A stretch of 64,000 bases of DNA from Pseudoselenomonas ruminantium (GTDB taxonomy: Bacteria > Bacillota > Negativicutes > Selenomonadales > Selenomonadaceae). The translations under genes and the position numbers were made by a program. Under the pieces are notes generated by a model that was not told the DNA's origin, searched no databases, and saw only the letters and a program-made list of their open reading frames with translations. The stretch is taken from assembly GCF_900142515.1 (NCBI RefSeq), contig NZ_FRBC01000009.1:1-64000 (forward strand). Reading direction: 5' to 3'. Of the stretch, positions 24,525 through 33,394 are shown one piece after another; positions within the stretch are counted from its first letter, which is position 1, and each line of letters starts with the position of its first letter.

Positions 24525-27023
24525 ATGCAAATCCTGTACAATTTAGCGGCGATACTGGCCGTCATCCTGATCATACCGGTGTTTATGATCCGCTCCGTTC
24601 GGGAAAAAGGCTTTGTGGAGCGCATCCGGCAGAGTCTGGGCTTCTTTCCGGAACATACGCTCGACAAGGTGGCGAAGAAACACTGTATCTGGGTGCATGC
24701 GGCATCGGTAGGAGAGATCGTCGCTACGAGCCCGCTGATAAAGGAATTCCATAAGGAATTCCCCCAGACGCCCATTCTCGTCTCGGTGGTCACGACCAGC
24801 GGCTATGAGATGGCCAACCGCATCATCAAGGATGCGGATGCCATCATCTACTTCCCGCTGGATCTGCCTGTATTGGCAGGGCGGGTACTCCGCCGCATCC
24901 ATCCCCGGGTTTTCCTGCCCGTGGAGACGGAACTGTGGCCGAACTTCCTGAAGACGGCTCGCAAGCTGCACATCCCGGTCATGATGGTCAATGGCCGTAT
25001 CAGCGACCGCAGCGTGAAGCAGTACAAATACCTCAACAGCCTGTTGACGGATATGATCGGCACGGTGACCAAGTTCGCCATGCAGTCGGACATCGATGCG
25101 GATTACATCATGCGTCTGGGCGCACCGCCAGAACTGGTTACCGTGACTGGCAATACGAAATTCGACCAGACCTATACGGATGTCAGCCCTGCTGAAAAGG
25201 CAGAGATCATCCATCAGATGGGACTTTCCGGCGCTGAGGGCATCTTGTTGGCCGGCTCCACCCATCGGGGAGAAGAGGACTTCGTGCTGAAGGCTTTCAA
25301 GGCCATCCGTGAGAAGCATGCCAAGGCCAAGCTGGTCATTGCTCCCCGGGAGCTTCTGCGCACGCAGGAAGTCATCCATCTCTGCAAACGGGCTGGCTTC
25401 ACCGTGACCACGCGCACGAAACAGCAGGAAGAAGGTCCTCAGGATGCCGATATCGTGATTCTCGATACGATCGGTGAACTGGGCAAGGTATACAGCGTCG
25501 GTGATGTGGTCTATGTAGGGGGAAGCCTGATCCCGCATGGCGGGCATAACATCCTGGAGCCTGCCGCTCATGGCAAGGCCATCATCGTGGGCCATTACAT
25601 GTTCAACTTCAAGGACACCCACGCCCTCTTCAAGAAGCGGGACGCCTGCATCACGGTCAACAATGAACAGGAACTCTGCCAGGAAGCCGTGAAGCTCTTT
25701 GATGATGCGGAACACCGCCATCGTCTGGAGTCTGAGACGCTGGCCATTGTCGGGGAGAACAAAGGGGCATCCCGCAAATCGGCCATCATCCTGCGGAATC
25801 TGCTCGAAGAGTATGAGAGCAATCCGGAGAACCGGCAGCGTGCCCGTTCCACTCAGAAAATCGACAACTTCCAGACCTATTTCATCGATCTGGTGCATCA
25901 GAAAGAAGTGGATGGCCCGCTGATGCATATCCTGACGGCCATTCTCTATGTGTTCTCCAGGATCTACGCCCTGTTGGTGGATATCAAGCTCTGGGGCTAC
26001 CGTCATGGTATCTTCAGCCGCAGGCAGCTGGACTGTTTCGTCATCAGCCTGGGCAACGTGACCGTAGGCGGCACGGGCAAGACCCCGACAGCACAGCGGC
26101 TGGCCAGCGATATCCGGGACATGGGCTATAAGGTCGTCATCCTCAATCGCGGCTATCGTGCCAAATGGCATGGCAAGATCGGCATTGTCTCCGATGGTGA
26201 GCGTCTCCATATGACTGCAGCTGATGCGGGGGACGAAGCTTTCATGCTGGCCAAGCATCTGCCCGAGGTACCGGTGCTGATTGGTGCGGATCGTTCCGTG
26301 ACCGGCCAATATGCCATCGAGAACTTCGGGGCTGAGGTCGCAATCCTGGATGATGGGTTCCAGCATTGGCAGCTGGAACGTGATATGGACATCCTGCTGG
26401 TGGACGCGGTCAATGTCTTTGGCAATGGTTATATGCTGCCCCGCGGAACCCTGCGCGAACCGATTTCCCATATCAGCCGCGCGAGCGTGTGCCTGATGAC
26501 CAAGGTGGATCAGGCGGCGGAAGGCTCCCGGGAATACATCCGCGAGACTGTGCACCGCTTCAATGAATCCGTGCAGATCGTGGAAAGCATCCATAAGCCG
26601 CGGCGGTTTATCCCCCTGGCTGACTGGTATGTGGATATTGCTGGTGATGGCATCGACGTGAACCAGATGCGGGGCCGGAAGATCATGGCGGTCTCCGCTA
26701 TCGGTAATCCCGCTTCCTTCGAGCAGACCTTGTCGGATCTGGGCGTCGTCATCCTGGAAAGCCTGCGCTATCCGGACCATCACGACTACAGCATGCAGGA
26801 GATGGCAGACATCCTCCATCAGGCTGAGCGCATGGGCGCAGAGGCCATCGTCATTACAGAAAAGGATGCCGTGAAGATACCCATGGAAGTCATCCATTCC
26901 GGTATCAATATCCCGGTCTATGTCATCTGTGTGGAAGTCAGCTTCCAGCAGGGCAAAGAGGAATTCAGTGAACTGTTGGCGCAGCGCCTGGAAAAGAAGC
27001 TGGGCTCGCGTCCTGCAAAATAA
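24525..27023 (+). CDS. waaA-lpxK: Fused Kdo transferase (WaaA) and lipid A 4'-kinase (LpxK)
   Basis: One 832-residue frame joins two enzymes. Residues about 1-425 are WaaA/KdtA: an N-terminal membrane anchor, the catalytic-base motif WVHAASVGE, FLPVETELWPN, and the late GGSLIPHGGHNILEPAA block. Residues about 460-832 are LpxK: a membrane-associated helix, the P-loop GNVTVGGTGKTP (about 510-521), and DDGFQHWQLERD. LpxK phosphorylates the disaccharide at 4' and WaaA then adds Kdo, so the fusion couples consecutive steps, although the domains are in reverse order. No stop or frameshift lies between them. The junction (about 425-460) is charged and linker-like. Confidence 0.93.
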   Translation: MQILYNLAAILAVILIIPVFMIRSVREKGFVERIRQSLGFFPEHTLDKVAKKHCIWVHAASVGEIVATSPLIKEFHKEFPQTPILVSVVTTSGYEMANRIIKDADAIIYFPLDLPVLAGRVLRRIHPRVFLPVETELWPNFLKTARKLHIPVMMVNGRISDRSVKQYKYLNSLLTDMIGTVTKFAMQSDIDADYIMRLGAPPELVTVTGNTKFDQTYTDVSPAEKAEIIHQMGLSGAEGILLAGSTHRGEEDFVLKAFKAIREKHAKAKLVIAPRELLRTQEVIHLCKRAGFTVTTRTKQQEEGPQDADIVILDTIGELGKVYSVGDVVYVGGSLIPHGGHNILEPAAHGKAIIVGHYMFNFKDTHALFKKRDACITVNNEQELCQEAVKLFDDAEHRHRLESETLAIVGENKGASRKSAIILRNLLEEYESNPENRQRARSTQKIDNFQTYFIDLVHQKEVDGPLMHILTAILYVFSRIYALLVDIKLWGYRHGIFSRRQLDCFVISLGNVTVGGTGKTPTAQRLASDIRDMGYKVVILNRGYRAKWHGKIGIVSDGERLHMTAADAGDEAFMLAKHLPEVPVLIGADRSVTGQYAIENFGAEVAILDDGFQHWQLERDMDILLVDAVNVFGNGYMLPRGTLREPISHISRASVCLMTKVDQAAEGSREYIRETVHRFNESVQIVESIHKPRRFIPLADWYVDIAGDGIDVNQMRGRKIMAVSAIGNPASFEQTLSDLGVVILESLRYPDHHDYSMQEMADILHQAERMGAEAIVITEKDAVKIPMEVIHSGINIPVYVICVEVSFQQGKEEFSELLAQRLEKKLGSRPAK

Positions 27024-27088
27024 ACTTCGTGTGAAACCGTGTTTGGCATTATGCCCTTGCACGAAGGCTTGGATAGGAAGGAATAACA

Positions 27089-27817
27089 ATGAAGGTACTA
27101 TGTGTGATACCCGCCCGCTACGCATCGACCCGTCTGCCGGGCAAACCGCTTAAAGACATCGCCGGCAAACCGATGGTGTGCCGGGTCTATGACCGGGCCA
27201 GCCAGGCAAAGCTGGTGTCCGATACCATTGTGGCTACGGATGATTCGCGCATCCTGGAGGCCGTGGAAGCAAATGGCGGCAAGGCCATGATGACGCGAGC
27301 CGACCATCCCACGGGAACGGACCGGCTGGCCGAAGTGGCCGCGGCTTTCCCGGATGTGGATCTGATTGTCAATGTGCAGGGGGATGAACCCCTGATCGAG
27401 CCGGCGCTGATTGACGAACTGGCGGCTGTCTTTGAGACGGACTGTGAGCTCATGATGGCTACGGTCAAGACACAGATGACGGACCGCGCAGAAATCGAAA
27501 ATCCCAACAATGTGAAGGTGGTAACCGATAAGAACGGGTATGCTTTGTATTTTTCCCGTTCGGTACTGCCCTATCCGCGCAATGAAGGGTGCCCGGTGTA
27601 TAAGCATATCGGGATCTACGCCTATAAGCGGGATTTCCTGCTGAGTTATGCCAAGATGGAGTCCACGCCGCTGGAGCAGTCCGAGTCGCTGGAGCAGCTT
27701 AGGGCGCTGGAAAACGGGTATCGCATCAAGGTGGTAGAGACTGCTGCTAAGTTCGTGGGCGTTGATACGGCTGAAGACCTTGCGAAGGTCAACGAGATAT
27801 ATAGAAGTATGAAGTAA
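27089..27817 (+). CDS. kdsB: CMP-Kdo synthetase KdsB
   Basis: This 242-residue cytidylyltransferase activates Kdo with CTP. The family motif VIPARYASTRLPGKPL is at the N-terminus, followed by NVQGDEPLI, the metal-binding region, and HIGIYAYKRDFLL. Length is normal (E. coli 248). GGAAGG precedes the ATG. It follows the waaA-lpxK fusion, which consumes its product. Confidence 0.95.
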   Translation: MKVLCVIPARYASTRLPGKPLKDIAGKPMVCRVYDRASQAKLVSDTIVATDDSRILEAVEANGGKAMMTRADHPTGTDRLAEVAAAFPDVDLIVNVQGDEPLIEPALIDELAAVFETDCELMMATVKTQMTDRAEIENPNNVKVVTDKNGYALYFSRSVLPYPRNEGCPVYKHIGIYAYKRDFLLSYAKMESTPLEQSESLEQLRALENGYRIKVVETAAKFVGVDTAEDLAKVNEIYRSMK

Positions 27818-27828
27818 CGTCTTTCTGT

Positions 27829-27922
27829 CCTTTTCTTTGGCGCAAAGAAAAGGAACCAAAAGAAAACGTGGCTCAAGATCCCATCATGGGATTTAAAGCC
27901 ACCTGCGTCCCTCCTTGGGCGC
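27829..27922 (+). repeat. Three-hairpin intergenic element, copy 1
   Basis: The first hairpin has CCTTTTCTTT pairing with AAAGAAAAGG (27829-27853). In the second, GTGGCT (27868-27873) pairs with AGCCAC (27897-27902) around the inner palindrome ATCCCATCATGGGAT. In the third, GCGTCCC pairs with GGGCGC (27905-27922). A second copy at 48591-48688 keeps all three stems with different paired bases. Further hairpins follow to about 27980 (CGGGC..GCCCG, AGAGG..CCTCT). It may be a transcribed structured RNA or a mobile repeat. Confidence 0.75.
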
Positions 27923-28032
27923 CGGGCAACGATATAGCGGTTCCTATGCCCGCCTCTTAGAGGAGAGGCTTTGTCCTCTGGCCCGCATTTATGGATTTGT
28001 GATATTAGATGGGTATGAAAGGAGACTTGAAT

Positions 28033-28860
28033 ATGAATCAGGTTAAGGTTGGTAATTATGTGATTGGTGGCGGGGAAAAGCTGACGCTTTTGGCCGGTCC
28101 TTGTGTGCTTGAGGGGCTGGATCGTTGTCTGCTGATTGGCCGCACCATCAAGGAAATCTGTGAGCGGCTGGATATCAACTATGTATTCAAGGCTTCTTTT
28201 GACAAGGCCAACCGTTCTTCTTATCATAGCTTCCGCGGCCCGGGCCTCAAAAAGGGTCTGGAGATGCTCAAGACCATCAAAGAGGAATTGGGCGTGCCCG
28301 TCGTGACGGATATCCATGAGACTTCCCAGGCAAAGCCGGCATCTGAAGTGGCGGATATCCTGCAGATCCCGGCTTTCCTCTGCCGGCAGACGGACCTGCT
28401 CCATGCCGCAGCCCAGACGGGCCGGGTGATCAATGTCAAGAAGGGACAGTTCCTGGCACCGGAGGATATGCGCAATGTGGTGGACAAGCTCCATGAAAGC
28501 GGCTGTGACCAGATCATGCTGACTGAGCGCGGTGCGTCTTTTGGCTATCACAACCTCGTGGTGGACATGCGTTCCCTGCCGATCATGCGTTCCTTTGGTT
28601 ATCCGGTGGTCATGGATGGCACGCATAGCGTGCAGCTTCCCGGCGGCAATGGCACGACCTCTGCCGGCAACCGCGAGTACGTGGAATACCTCGTGCGGGC
28701 GGCTGTAGGCGCAGGTATTGATGCCCTGTTCCTGGAAGTCCATGACAATCCGGAAGAAGCACTGTCGGATGGTGCGAATATGGTCTATCTCGACAAGCTG
28801 GAAGATCTCCTGCGAGATGCTGTGGCCATTCATGAGATCGTGCGCCACAAGCAGAAATAA
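28033..28860 (+). CDS. kdsA: Kdo-8-phosphate synthase KdsA
   Basis: This 275-residue enzyme of the DAHP-synthase superfamily condenses PEP with arabinose-5-phosphate. The [11 protein letters not shown] opening, the [12 protein letters not shown] block and PVVTDIHE are conserved, as is [18 protein letters not shown]. The ATG at 28033 lies eight bases after AAAGGAG; an upstream ATG at 28009 lies before that site. The residue after FDKANRSS and the LAGPCV cysteine suggest the metal-dependent class, but that needs an alignment. The upstream gap holds the three-hairpin repeat. Confidence 0.94.
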   Translation: MNQVKVGNYVIGGGEKLTLLAGPCVLEGLDRCLLIGRTIKEICERLDINYVFKASFDKANRSSYHSFRGPGLKKGLEMLKTIKEELGVPVVTDIHETSQAKPASEVADILQIPAFLCRQTDLLHAAAQTGRVINVKKGQFLAPEDMRNVVDKLHESGCDQIMLTERGASFGYHNLVVDMRSLPIMRSFGYPVVMDGTHSVQLPGGNGTTSAGNREYVEYLVRAAVGAGIDALFLEVHDNPEEALSDGANMVYLDKLEDLLRDAVAIHEIVRHKQK

Positions 28861-28892
28861 TAGGGCAGGCTTTTTGTAATGAGGGGATAAGA

Positions 28893-29870
28893 TTGGTAGA
28901 ACAGATTAAACAGGCCGCGCTGGAAACGCTCTCGATAGAGGCGGCGGCTGTAGAAAAATTAAAAGCCCGTATCGACGGGGAGTTTGTAGCGGCCGTGCAG
29001 TGCATCTTGGACTGCAAGGCCCGCGTCGTGGTGACAGGCATGGGCAAGTCCGGGCATATCGGCCGCAAGATGGCGGCAACTTTTGCCAGCACGGGCACGC
29101 CTGCGTTCTTTATGCACCCTGCGGAAGCGTTTCATGGTGATTTGGGCATGGTCACGGAAAATGATGTGGTCATTGCCATCTCCAACAGCGGTGAGTCTAC
29201 GGAAGTGGTGAACATCCTGCCCGTCATCCACCGCATCGGCGCCAAGATCATTGCCATGTGCGGCCGCCGGGATTCCCAGCTGGGGCAGAACAGCGATTAC
29301 TTCGTCAATATCGGCGTGGAAAAGGAAGCCTGCCCGCTGGGGCTGGCTCCCACGGCCAGCACGACGGCAACGCTGGCGATGGGGGATGCCATGGCCATTG
29401 CCCTCATGAGTGTAAGGGATTTCACGAGCCAGGATTTTGCGCTGTTCCATCCGGGCGGGGCTTTGGGACGGAAGCTCCTGCTTACCGTCAAGAATGTCAT
29501 GCATACCGGGGACGAGAACCCCATTGTGCATAAGGACAAGACGGCCAAAGATGCGCTGTTCATCATGACGGACAAGGGGCTGGGTGCAGCCTCGGTCATC
29601 GACGACAGCGGCAAGCTCGTGGGTATCATCACCGATGGTATCATCCGCCGGGCGCTGGCCAAGGATTACAAATTCCTCGATGAAGCAGTGGGGAATATCA
29701 TGTTCGGCACGCCGCTGACCATCAAGCAGGAGGCCATGGCTTCTTCGGCGCTTTCCGTCATGGAGAAGCACAAACCGCGTCCGGTTACGGTATTGCCGGT
29801 CATTGATGGAAACAATGTTCCGGTGGGAATTATTCATTTGACTGACCTTTTACGGCAAGGAGTGGTATAA
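28893..29870 (+). CDS. kdsD: Arabinose-5-phosphate isomerase (KdsD/KpsF)
   Basis: This 325-residue protein has a SIS sugar-isomerase domain (about residues 30-190: TGMGKSGHIGRKMAATFAS, ISNSGESTEVV, the GLAPTASTTA block) and two C-terminal CBS domains (about 205-325). It makes arabinose-5-phosphate for KdsA. It starts at TTG 28893 behind GAGGGG. Its stop overlaps the kdsC start as TAATG, so the two are coupled. Confidence 0.94.
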   Translation: MVEQIKQAALETLSIEAAAVEKLKARIDGEFVAAVQCILDCKARVVVTGMGKSGHIGRKMAATFASTGTPAFFMHPAEAFHGDLGMVTENDVVIAISNSGESTEVVNILPVIHRIGAKIIAMCGRRDSQLGQNSDYFVNIGVEKEACPLGLAPTASTTATLAMGDAMAIALMSVRDFTSQDFALFHPGGALGRKLLLTVKNVMHTGDENPIVHKDKTAKDALFIMTDKGLGAASVIDDSGKLVGIITDGIIRRALAKDYKFLDEAVGNIMFGTPLTIKQEAMASSALSVMEKHKPRPVTVLPVIDGNNVPVGIIHLTDLLRQGVV

Positions 29871-30439
29871 TGGAGATTCACAGCTGTGCATTAAGTGCCG
29901 CGAAGAAGATCAAGCTGGTCATCCTGGATGTGGATGGCGTGCTGACTGATGGCGGCATCTATATCGGTGAGAACGGCGAACTCTACAAGCCTTTCAATTG
30001 CCGGGATGGCTTAGGCATCACTCTGGCGCATAAGCTGGGACTCAAGACCGCGATCATCACGGGCCGCACCTCCAAGCAGGTGGCTTTCCGGGCCAAGGAG
30101 CTGCATATCAGTGAAGTGTTTCAGGGCAATAGCGATAAGCGTGCAGCCTATAACGAACTGAAACGGCGTACCGGTCTCCGGGACGAGGAAATTGCCTATA
30201 TCGGCGATGACCTGATCGACCTGCCTGTCATGCTGCAGGTGGGCCTGCCCATGGCGGTAGCCGATGCCGTGCCGGATGTACGGATGCATTCGCTGGTGAT
30301 TTCGGATTGCAAGGGCGGTCATGGTGCCGTCCGCGATCTCCTGGAATTCATCTTCAAGGCACAGGGAAGATGGGAAGATATGGTTGCCAGCTTCCTGGTG
30401 CCGGTAAAACTGGAAGAAAATGCAGGCCTGATGCAGTAA
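29870..30439 (+). CDS. kdsC: Kdo-8-phosphate phosphatase KdsC
   Basis: This 189-residue HAD-family phosphatase releases Kdo from Kdo-8-phosphate. The nucleophile motif is VILDVDGVLTDGG, the second motif is TGRTSKQV, and the acidic motif is YIGDDLIDLPVM. It belongs to the capless tetrameric C0 group, like E. coli KdsC (188 residues). It is translationally coupled to kdsD. Confidence 0.94.
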   Translation: MEIHSCALSAAKKIKLVILDVDGVLTDGGIYIGENGELYKPFNCRDGLGITLAHKLGLKTAIITGRTSKQVAFRAKELHISEVFQGNSDKRAAYNELKRRTGLRDEEIAYIGDDLIDLPVMLQVGLPMAVADAVPDVRMHSLVISDCKGGHGAVRDLLEFIFKAQGRWEDMVASFLVPVKLEENAGLMQ

Positions 30440-30478
30440 GGCCTGCACGGATAAAATTATGTTGGGGGAAAAAGATTC

Positions 30479-31390
30479 ATGCAGTATAAATTCGTGATGT
30501 TCATGAGCTGGGTGGTGTGTCATACGCCCTATAAAATCGTCATGGCTGCTGGCTGGCTTTTGGGCCAGCTCTATTACCTGCTCATCAGGAAACAGCGGGA
30601 ACTGGCAGTGGCACAGATGATGCCGGCTTTGGGACTTAGCGAAGCGGAGGCCCGGAAGACCGTGCGCGCTTCCTTCGTGAATCTGGCCCGCAATGTGCTG
30701 GAAATCCTCTATATGCCCAATCTCACACCCCAGACCTTCCAGAAATACATCGAAATCGACCATCTGGAACGTCTGACCGAAGCGCTGGCCGAAGGTCACG
30801 GTGTCGTCGTCCTCACGGGGCATATCGGCACCTGGGAATGGCTGTCTGCAGCTTTCACCATGAACGGCCTGCCCGTTACCGCCATTGCCAAACCGCAGCC
30901 CAATATGCAGTATACCAATGCGCTCAATGATCTCAGGAAAACCATCAATGTGGAGATCTTCTCCCGGGGGACCAGCGAGCTGCTGGCGGCGGCCAAGGCC
31001 TTGAAGAAGGGCAAGATCCTGGGCTTCCTGGCCGATCAGGATGGCGGCCCGAATGGAGCCTTCCTGCCGTTCCTCGGGAAATTGGCGGCGACCCCTATGG
31101 GCCCCGCTGTCTTTTCCTGCAAGTTCAATGCGCCGGTCGTACCCGCCTTTATCCTGCGCCAGCCGGATGGCAGGCATAAGGTGGTGATCGGTGAGGTCAT
31201 GCGTTATGAAGACACTGGCGACACGGATAAGGACCTCTTTGACTTCACCGTCAGGATGACCCGCATCATTGAAAACATCATCCGGGAAAATCCCACGCAG
31301 TGGATCTGGTTCCAGAAGCGCTGGAATACCCCGGTGGAGCAGCAGAATGTAGGCAAGCATCACATTGTAAAAGCACAGGAGGAAGGTTGA
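30479..31390 (+). CDS. LpxL/HtrB-family lipid A acyltransferase (second copy)
   Basis: This 303-residue late acyltransferase has an N-terminal membrane segment, the HX4E motif in LTGHIGTWEWL and the FLADQDGG block. It shares the fold with the copy at 17487 but differs clearly in sequence. It lies at the junction between Kdo synthesis and the Lpt genes, so it may act after Kdo transfer, in an LpxM-like role. GGGGAAAAAG precedes the ATG. The stop overlaps the lptC start as TGATG. Confidence 0.88.
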   Translation: MQYKFVMFMSWVVCHTPYKIVMAAGWLLGQLYYLLIRKQRELAVAQMMPALGLSEAEARKTVRASFVNLARNVLEILYMPNLTPQTFQKYIEIDHLERLTEALAEGHGVVVLTGHIGTWEWLSAAFTMNGLPVTAIAKPQPNMQYTNALNDLRKTINVEIFSRGTSELLAAAKALKKGKILGFLADQDGGPNGAFLPFLGKLAATPMGPAVFSCKFNAPVVPAFILRQPDGRHKVVIGEVMRYEDTGDTDKDLFDFTVRMTRIIENIIRENPTQWIWFQKRWNTPVEQQNVGKHHIVKAQEEG

Positions 31391-31953
31391 TGGATACAAA
31401 GCGCAAGTTCTTGCTTGGCGCAGGGCTGATCGTGTTTATCGCGCTGGTGGTCTGGGCGGTAACCACTGTTCCGGAAGCCCCTCAGAAGACCGAGGATCCG
31501 CAGGAGAATGCGAAGGTCATGAGCTATGACGGCAATGAGATCAGCGAGGAGAAGAATGGCCGGAAGATCTGGGATCTGACGGCTGAGCATATCGAAGTCA
31601 ATATCGATACCAAGGATGCGCAGCTGGTGAATCTGTCCGGGCATTTCTATGCCGAGGACGGACGCGTGGTGGAACTGAAAGCCGACAAGGGCAGCTATGA
31701 AGCCGCGTCGAAAAACGTCGTCGTCAGCGGCAATGTGAGCGTGAAAAACAGTGATGGTGCCGTACTGACCAGTGAGGAACTGCGTTGGGATGCGGTCAAG
31801 GAGATCCTGGCGGCTATCGGCAGTGCCAAGGTCACGAAAGAGGACATGCTGGCTACTGGTGACCGCATCGAGAGCAGTGATGGGTTCAACAAGATCAGGA
31901 TTTTAGGCCATGCCCATTTGAGCAAAGGTGCTAAGGGAGGAGAAACGAAATGA
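31390..31953 (+). CDS. lptC: LPS transport protein LptC
   Basis: This 187-residue bitopic protein has a membrane segment (about residues 7-27) and one periplasmic beta-jellyroll (about 45-187) with the pattern KIWDLTAEHIEVN, VELKADKGSYE and EELRWD. LptC takes LPS from the LptB2FG extractor and hands it to LptA. The ATG at 31390 has AGGAGGAAGG upstream and overlaps the preceding stop. The end overlaps lptA by four bases. Confidence 0.9.
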   Translation: MDTKRKFLLGAGLIVFIALVVWAVTTVPEAPQKTEDPQENAKVMSYDGNEISEEKNGRKIWDLTAEHIEVNIDTKDAQLVNLSGHFYAEDGRVVELKADKGSYEAASKNVVVSGNVSVKNSDGAVLTSEELRWDAVKEILAAIGSAKVTKEDMLATGDRIESSDGFNKIRILGHAHLSKGAKGGETK

Positions 31954-32639
31954 CAAGCCGTATGAAAAGAATAGCCCTGACTATGGCCCTGACAGCCGTT
32001 CTGCCCTGGGGGCAGCTTTCGGCAGCTGGTGAGCCATCCGAAGTCAATGCCGACAATCTCGAATACGATATGAGCACAGGACTGGCTGTGGCTACAGGGG
32101 ATGTCCTGCTGAAGCAGGGCACGAGCAAGATGACTGGTGCCAAGGCCACTTATAATACCAAGACCCAGGAGGGCACGATCGAAGGCAATGTCATTGTCGT
32201 GCGGGATACCCTGCGGATGACCTGTGAACGCCTCGTGACCAATGGTCAGGAAAAACTGGTTGCCTCCGGTGGCGTGCAGGGCGTTGATGGCGTGAAATCC
32301 TTCACGGCCTCGCAGGTGGAATACTACCCGACGAAGAATAAATATATAAAGATTCCCGGCGGCGGCACGGTGGTGGATCAGGATGGAACCCTCACCGCCA
32401 GCTACATGGAAGGCTGGCTCGATGATGAGCATTACATCGGTGAAGGCAATGTCCATGTGCTGAGCGGCAGCCGCAACCTGGAAGCCGGCGGCGACCATGC
32501 TGATTTTGTCGGCAAGAAGGAAGGCCGCGTGGTGCTTACGGGCAATGCCTGGGCTATTCAGGACAACAACACCATGAAGAGCAACAAGATGACTCTTTAT
32601 CTGGACCAAAATGGCAAAGCCAAAGTGAAGCAGAAGTAA
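31950..32639 (+). CDS. lptA: LPS bridge protein LptA (OstA-like)
   Basis: This 229-residue periplasmic protein has a signal peptide (residues 1-26, ending LSAAG) and an OstA/LptA jellyroll: VNADNLEYDMSTGLAVATGDV, GAKATYNTKTQEGTIEGNV and matching later turns. LptA proteins polymerise into the bridge that carries LPS to LptD. It is longer than E. coli LptA (185), so it may hold extra strands. It overlaps lptC by four bases and is followed by lptB. LptD is not in the window. Confidence 0.9.
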   Translation: MTSRMKRIALTMALTAVLPWGQLSAAGEPSEVNADNLEYDMSTGLAVATGDVLLKQGTSKMTGAKATYNTKTQEGTIEGNVIVVRDTLRMTCERLVTNGQEKLVASGGVQGVDGVKSFTASQVEYYPTKNKYIKIPGGGTVVDQDGTLTASYMEGWLDDEHYIGEGNVHVLSGSRNLEAGGDHADFVGKKEGRVVLTGNAWAIQDNNTMKSNKMTLYLDQNGKAKVKQK

Positions 32640-32663
32640 GGAAAAATATTGGAGGGCAAGACC

Positions 32664-33383
32664 TTGCATATCGAGGCAAAAAATCTGGTAAAGAGATTCA
32701 AAGAACATACGGCGGTGGACCGGGTTTCCCTGCGTGTGGAAAAGGGGGAGATAGTAGGTCTTTTGGGCCCTAATGGTGCAGGAAAGACAACGTCCTTCTA
32801 CATGATTGTCGGTCTGGAAAAACCGACGTCCGGAGATGTCTTTCTCTCGGATGTGAACATCACCAAAATGCCCATGTACCGCCGAGCGGCACTGGGGATC
32901 AGCTATCTCACCCAGGAGTCCTCCATTTTCCGGAAACTCACGGTGGAAGAGAACATCATGGCCATCCTGGAGACCACGGAGCTTTCCCGGGCGGAACAGC
33001 GCGTGAAGTTTGAGGAATTGCTGGAAGAATTCCATATCACCCATGTGCGGAACCGCAAGGGCACGGAGCTTTCCGGTGGTGAGCGCCGCCGGGTGGAGAT
33101 CGCCCGCTGTCTGGCTTTGGAACCCCAGTTCATCCTGCTGGATGAGCCTTTTGCCGGCGTCGACCCTCTGGCCGTGGCGGATATCCAGGAGATCATCCAG
33201 TATCTGCGGCAGCGGGGGATGGGCATCCTGATCACGGACCATAATGTGCGGGAAACCCTGCAGATCGTGGACCGGGCCTATATCCTGAGCGAGGGCAAGA
33301 TCCTGCTCGAAGGCAGCAGCCAGACCATCGCTGAAAGTCCCATAGCCAGGAAGTTCTACTTAGGCGAAAACTTCACGTTATAA
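32664..33383 (+). CDS. lptB: LPS export ATPase LptB
   Basis: This 239-residue ABC ATPase powers LPS extraction. Walker A is GPNGAGKTT, the signature is [13 protein letters not shown], Walker B is [13 protein letters not shown], and the switch region is [12 protein letters not shown], all typical of LptB. I chose TTG 32664, seven bases after GGAGGG. The longer frame from TTG 32649 would begin inside that site. Length then matches E. coli LptB (241). Confidence 0.95.
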   Translation: MHIEAKNLVKRFKEHTAVDRVSLRVEKGEIVGLLGPNGAGKTTSFYMIVGLEKPTSGDVFLSDVNITKMPMYRRAALGISYLTQESSIFRKLTVEENIMAILETTELSRAEQRVKFEELLEEFHITHVRNRKGTELSGGERRRVEIARCLALEPQFILLDEPFAGVDPLAVADIQEIIQYLRQRGMGILITDHNVRETLQIVDRAYILSEGKILLEGSSQTIAESPIARKFYLGENFTL

Positions 33384-33394
33384 GGAGATTGACT

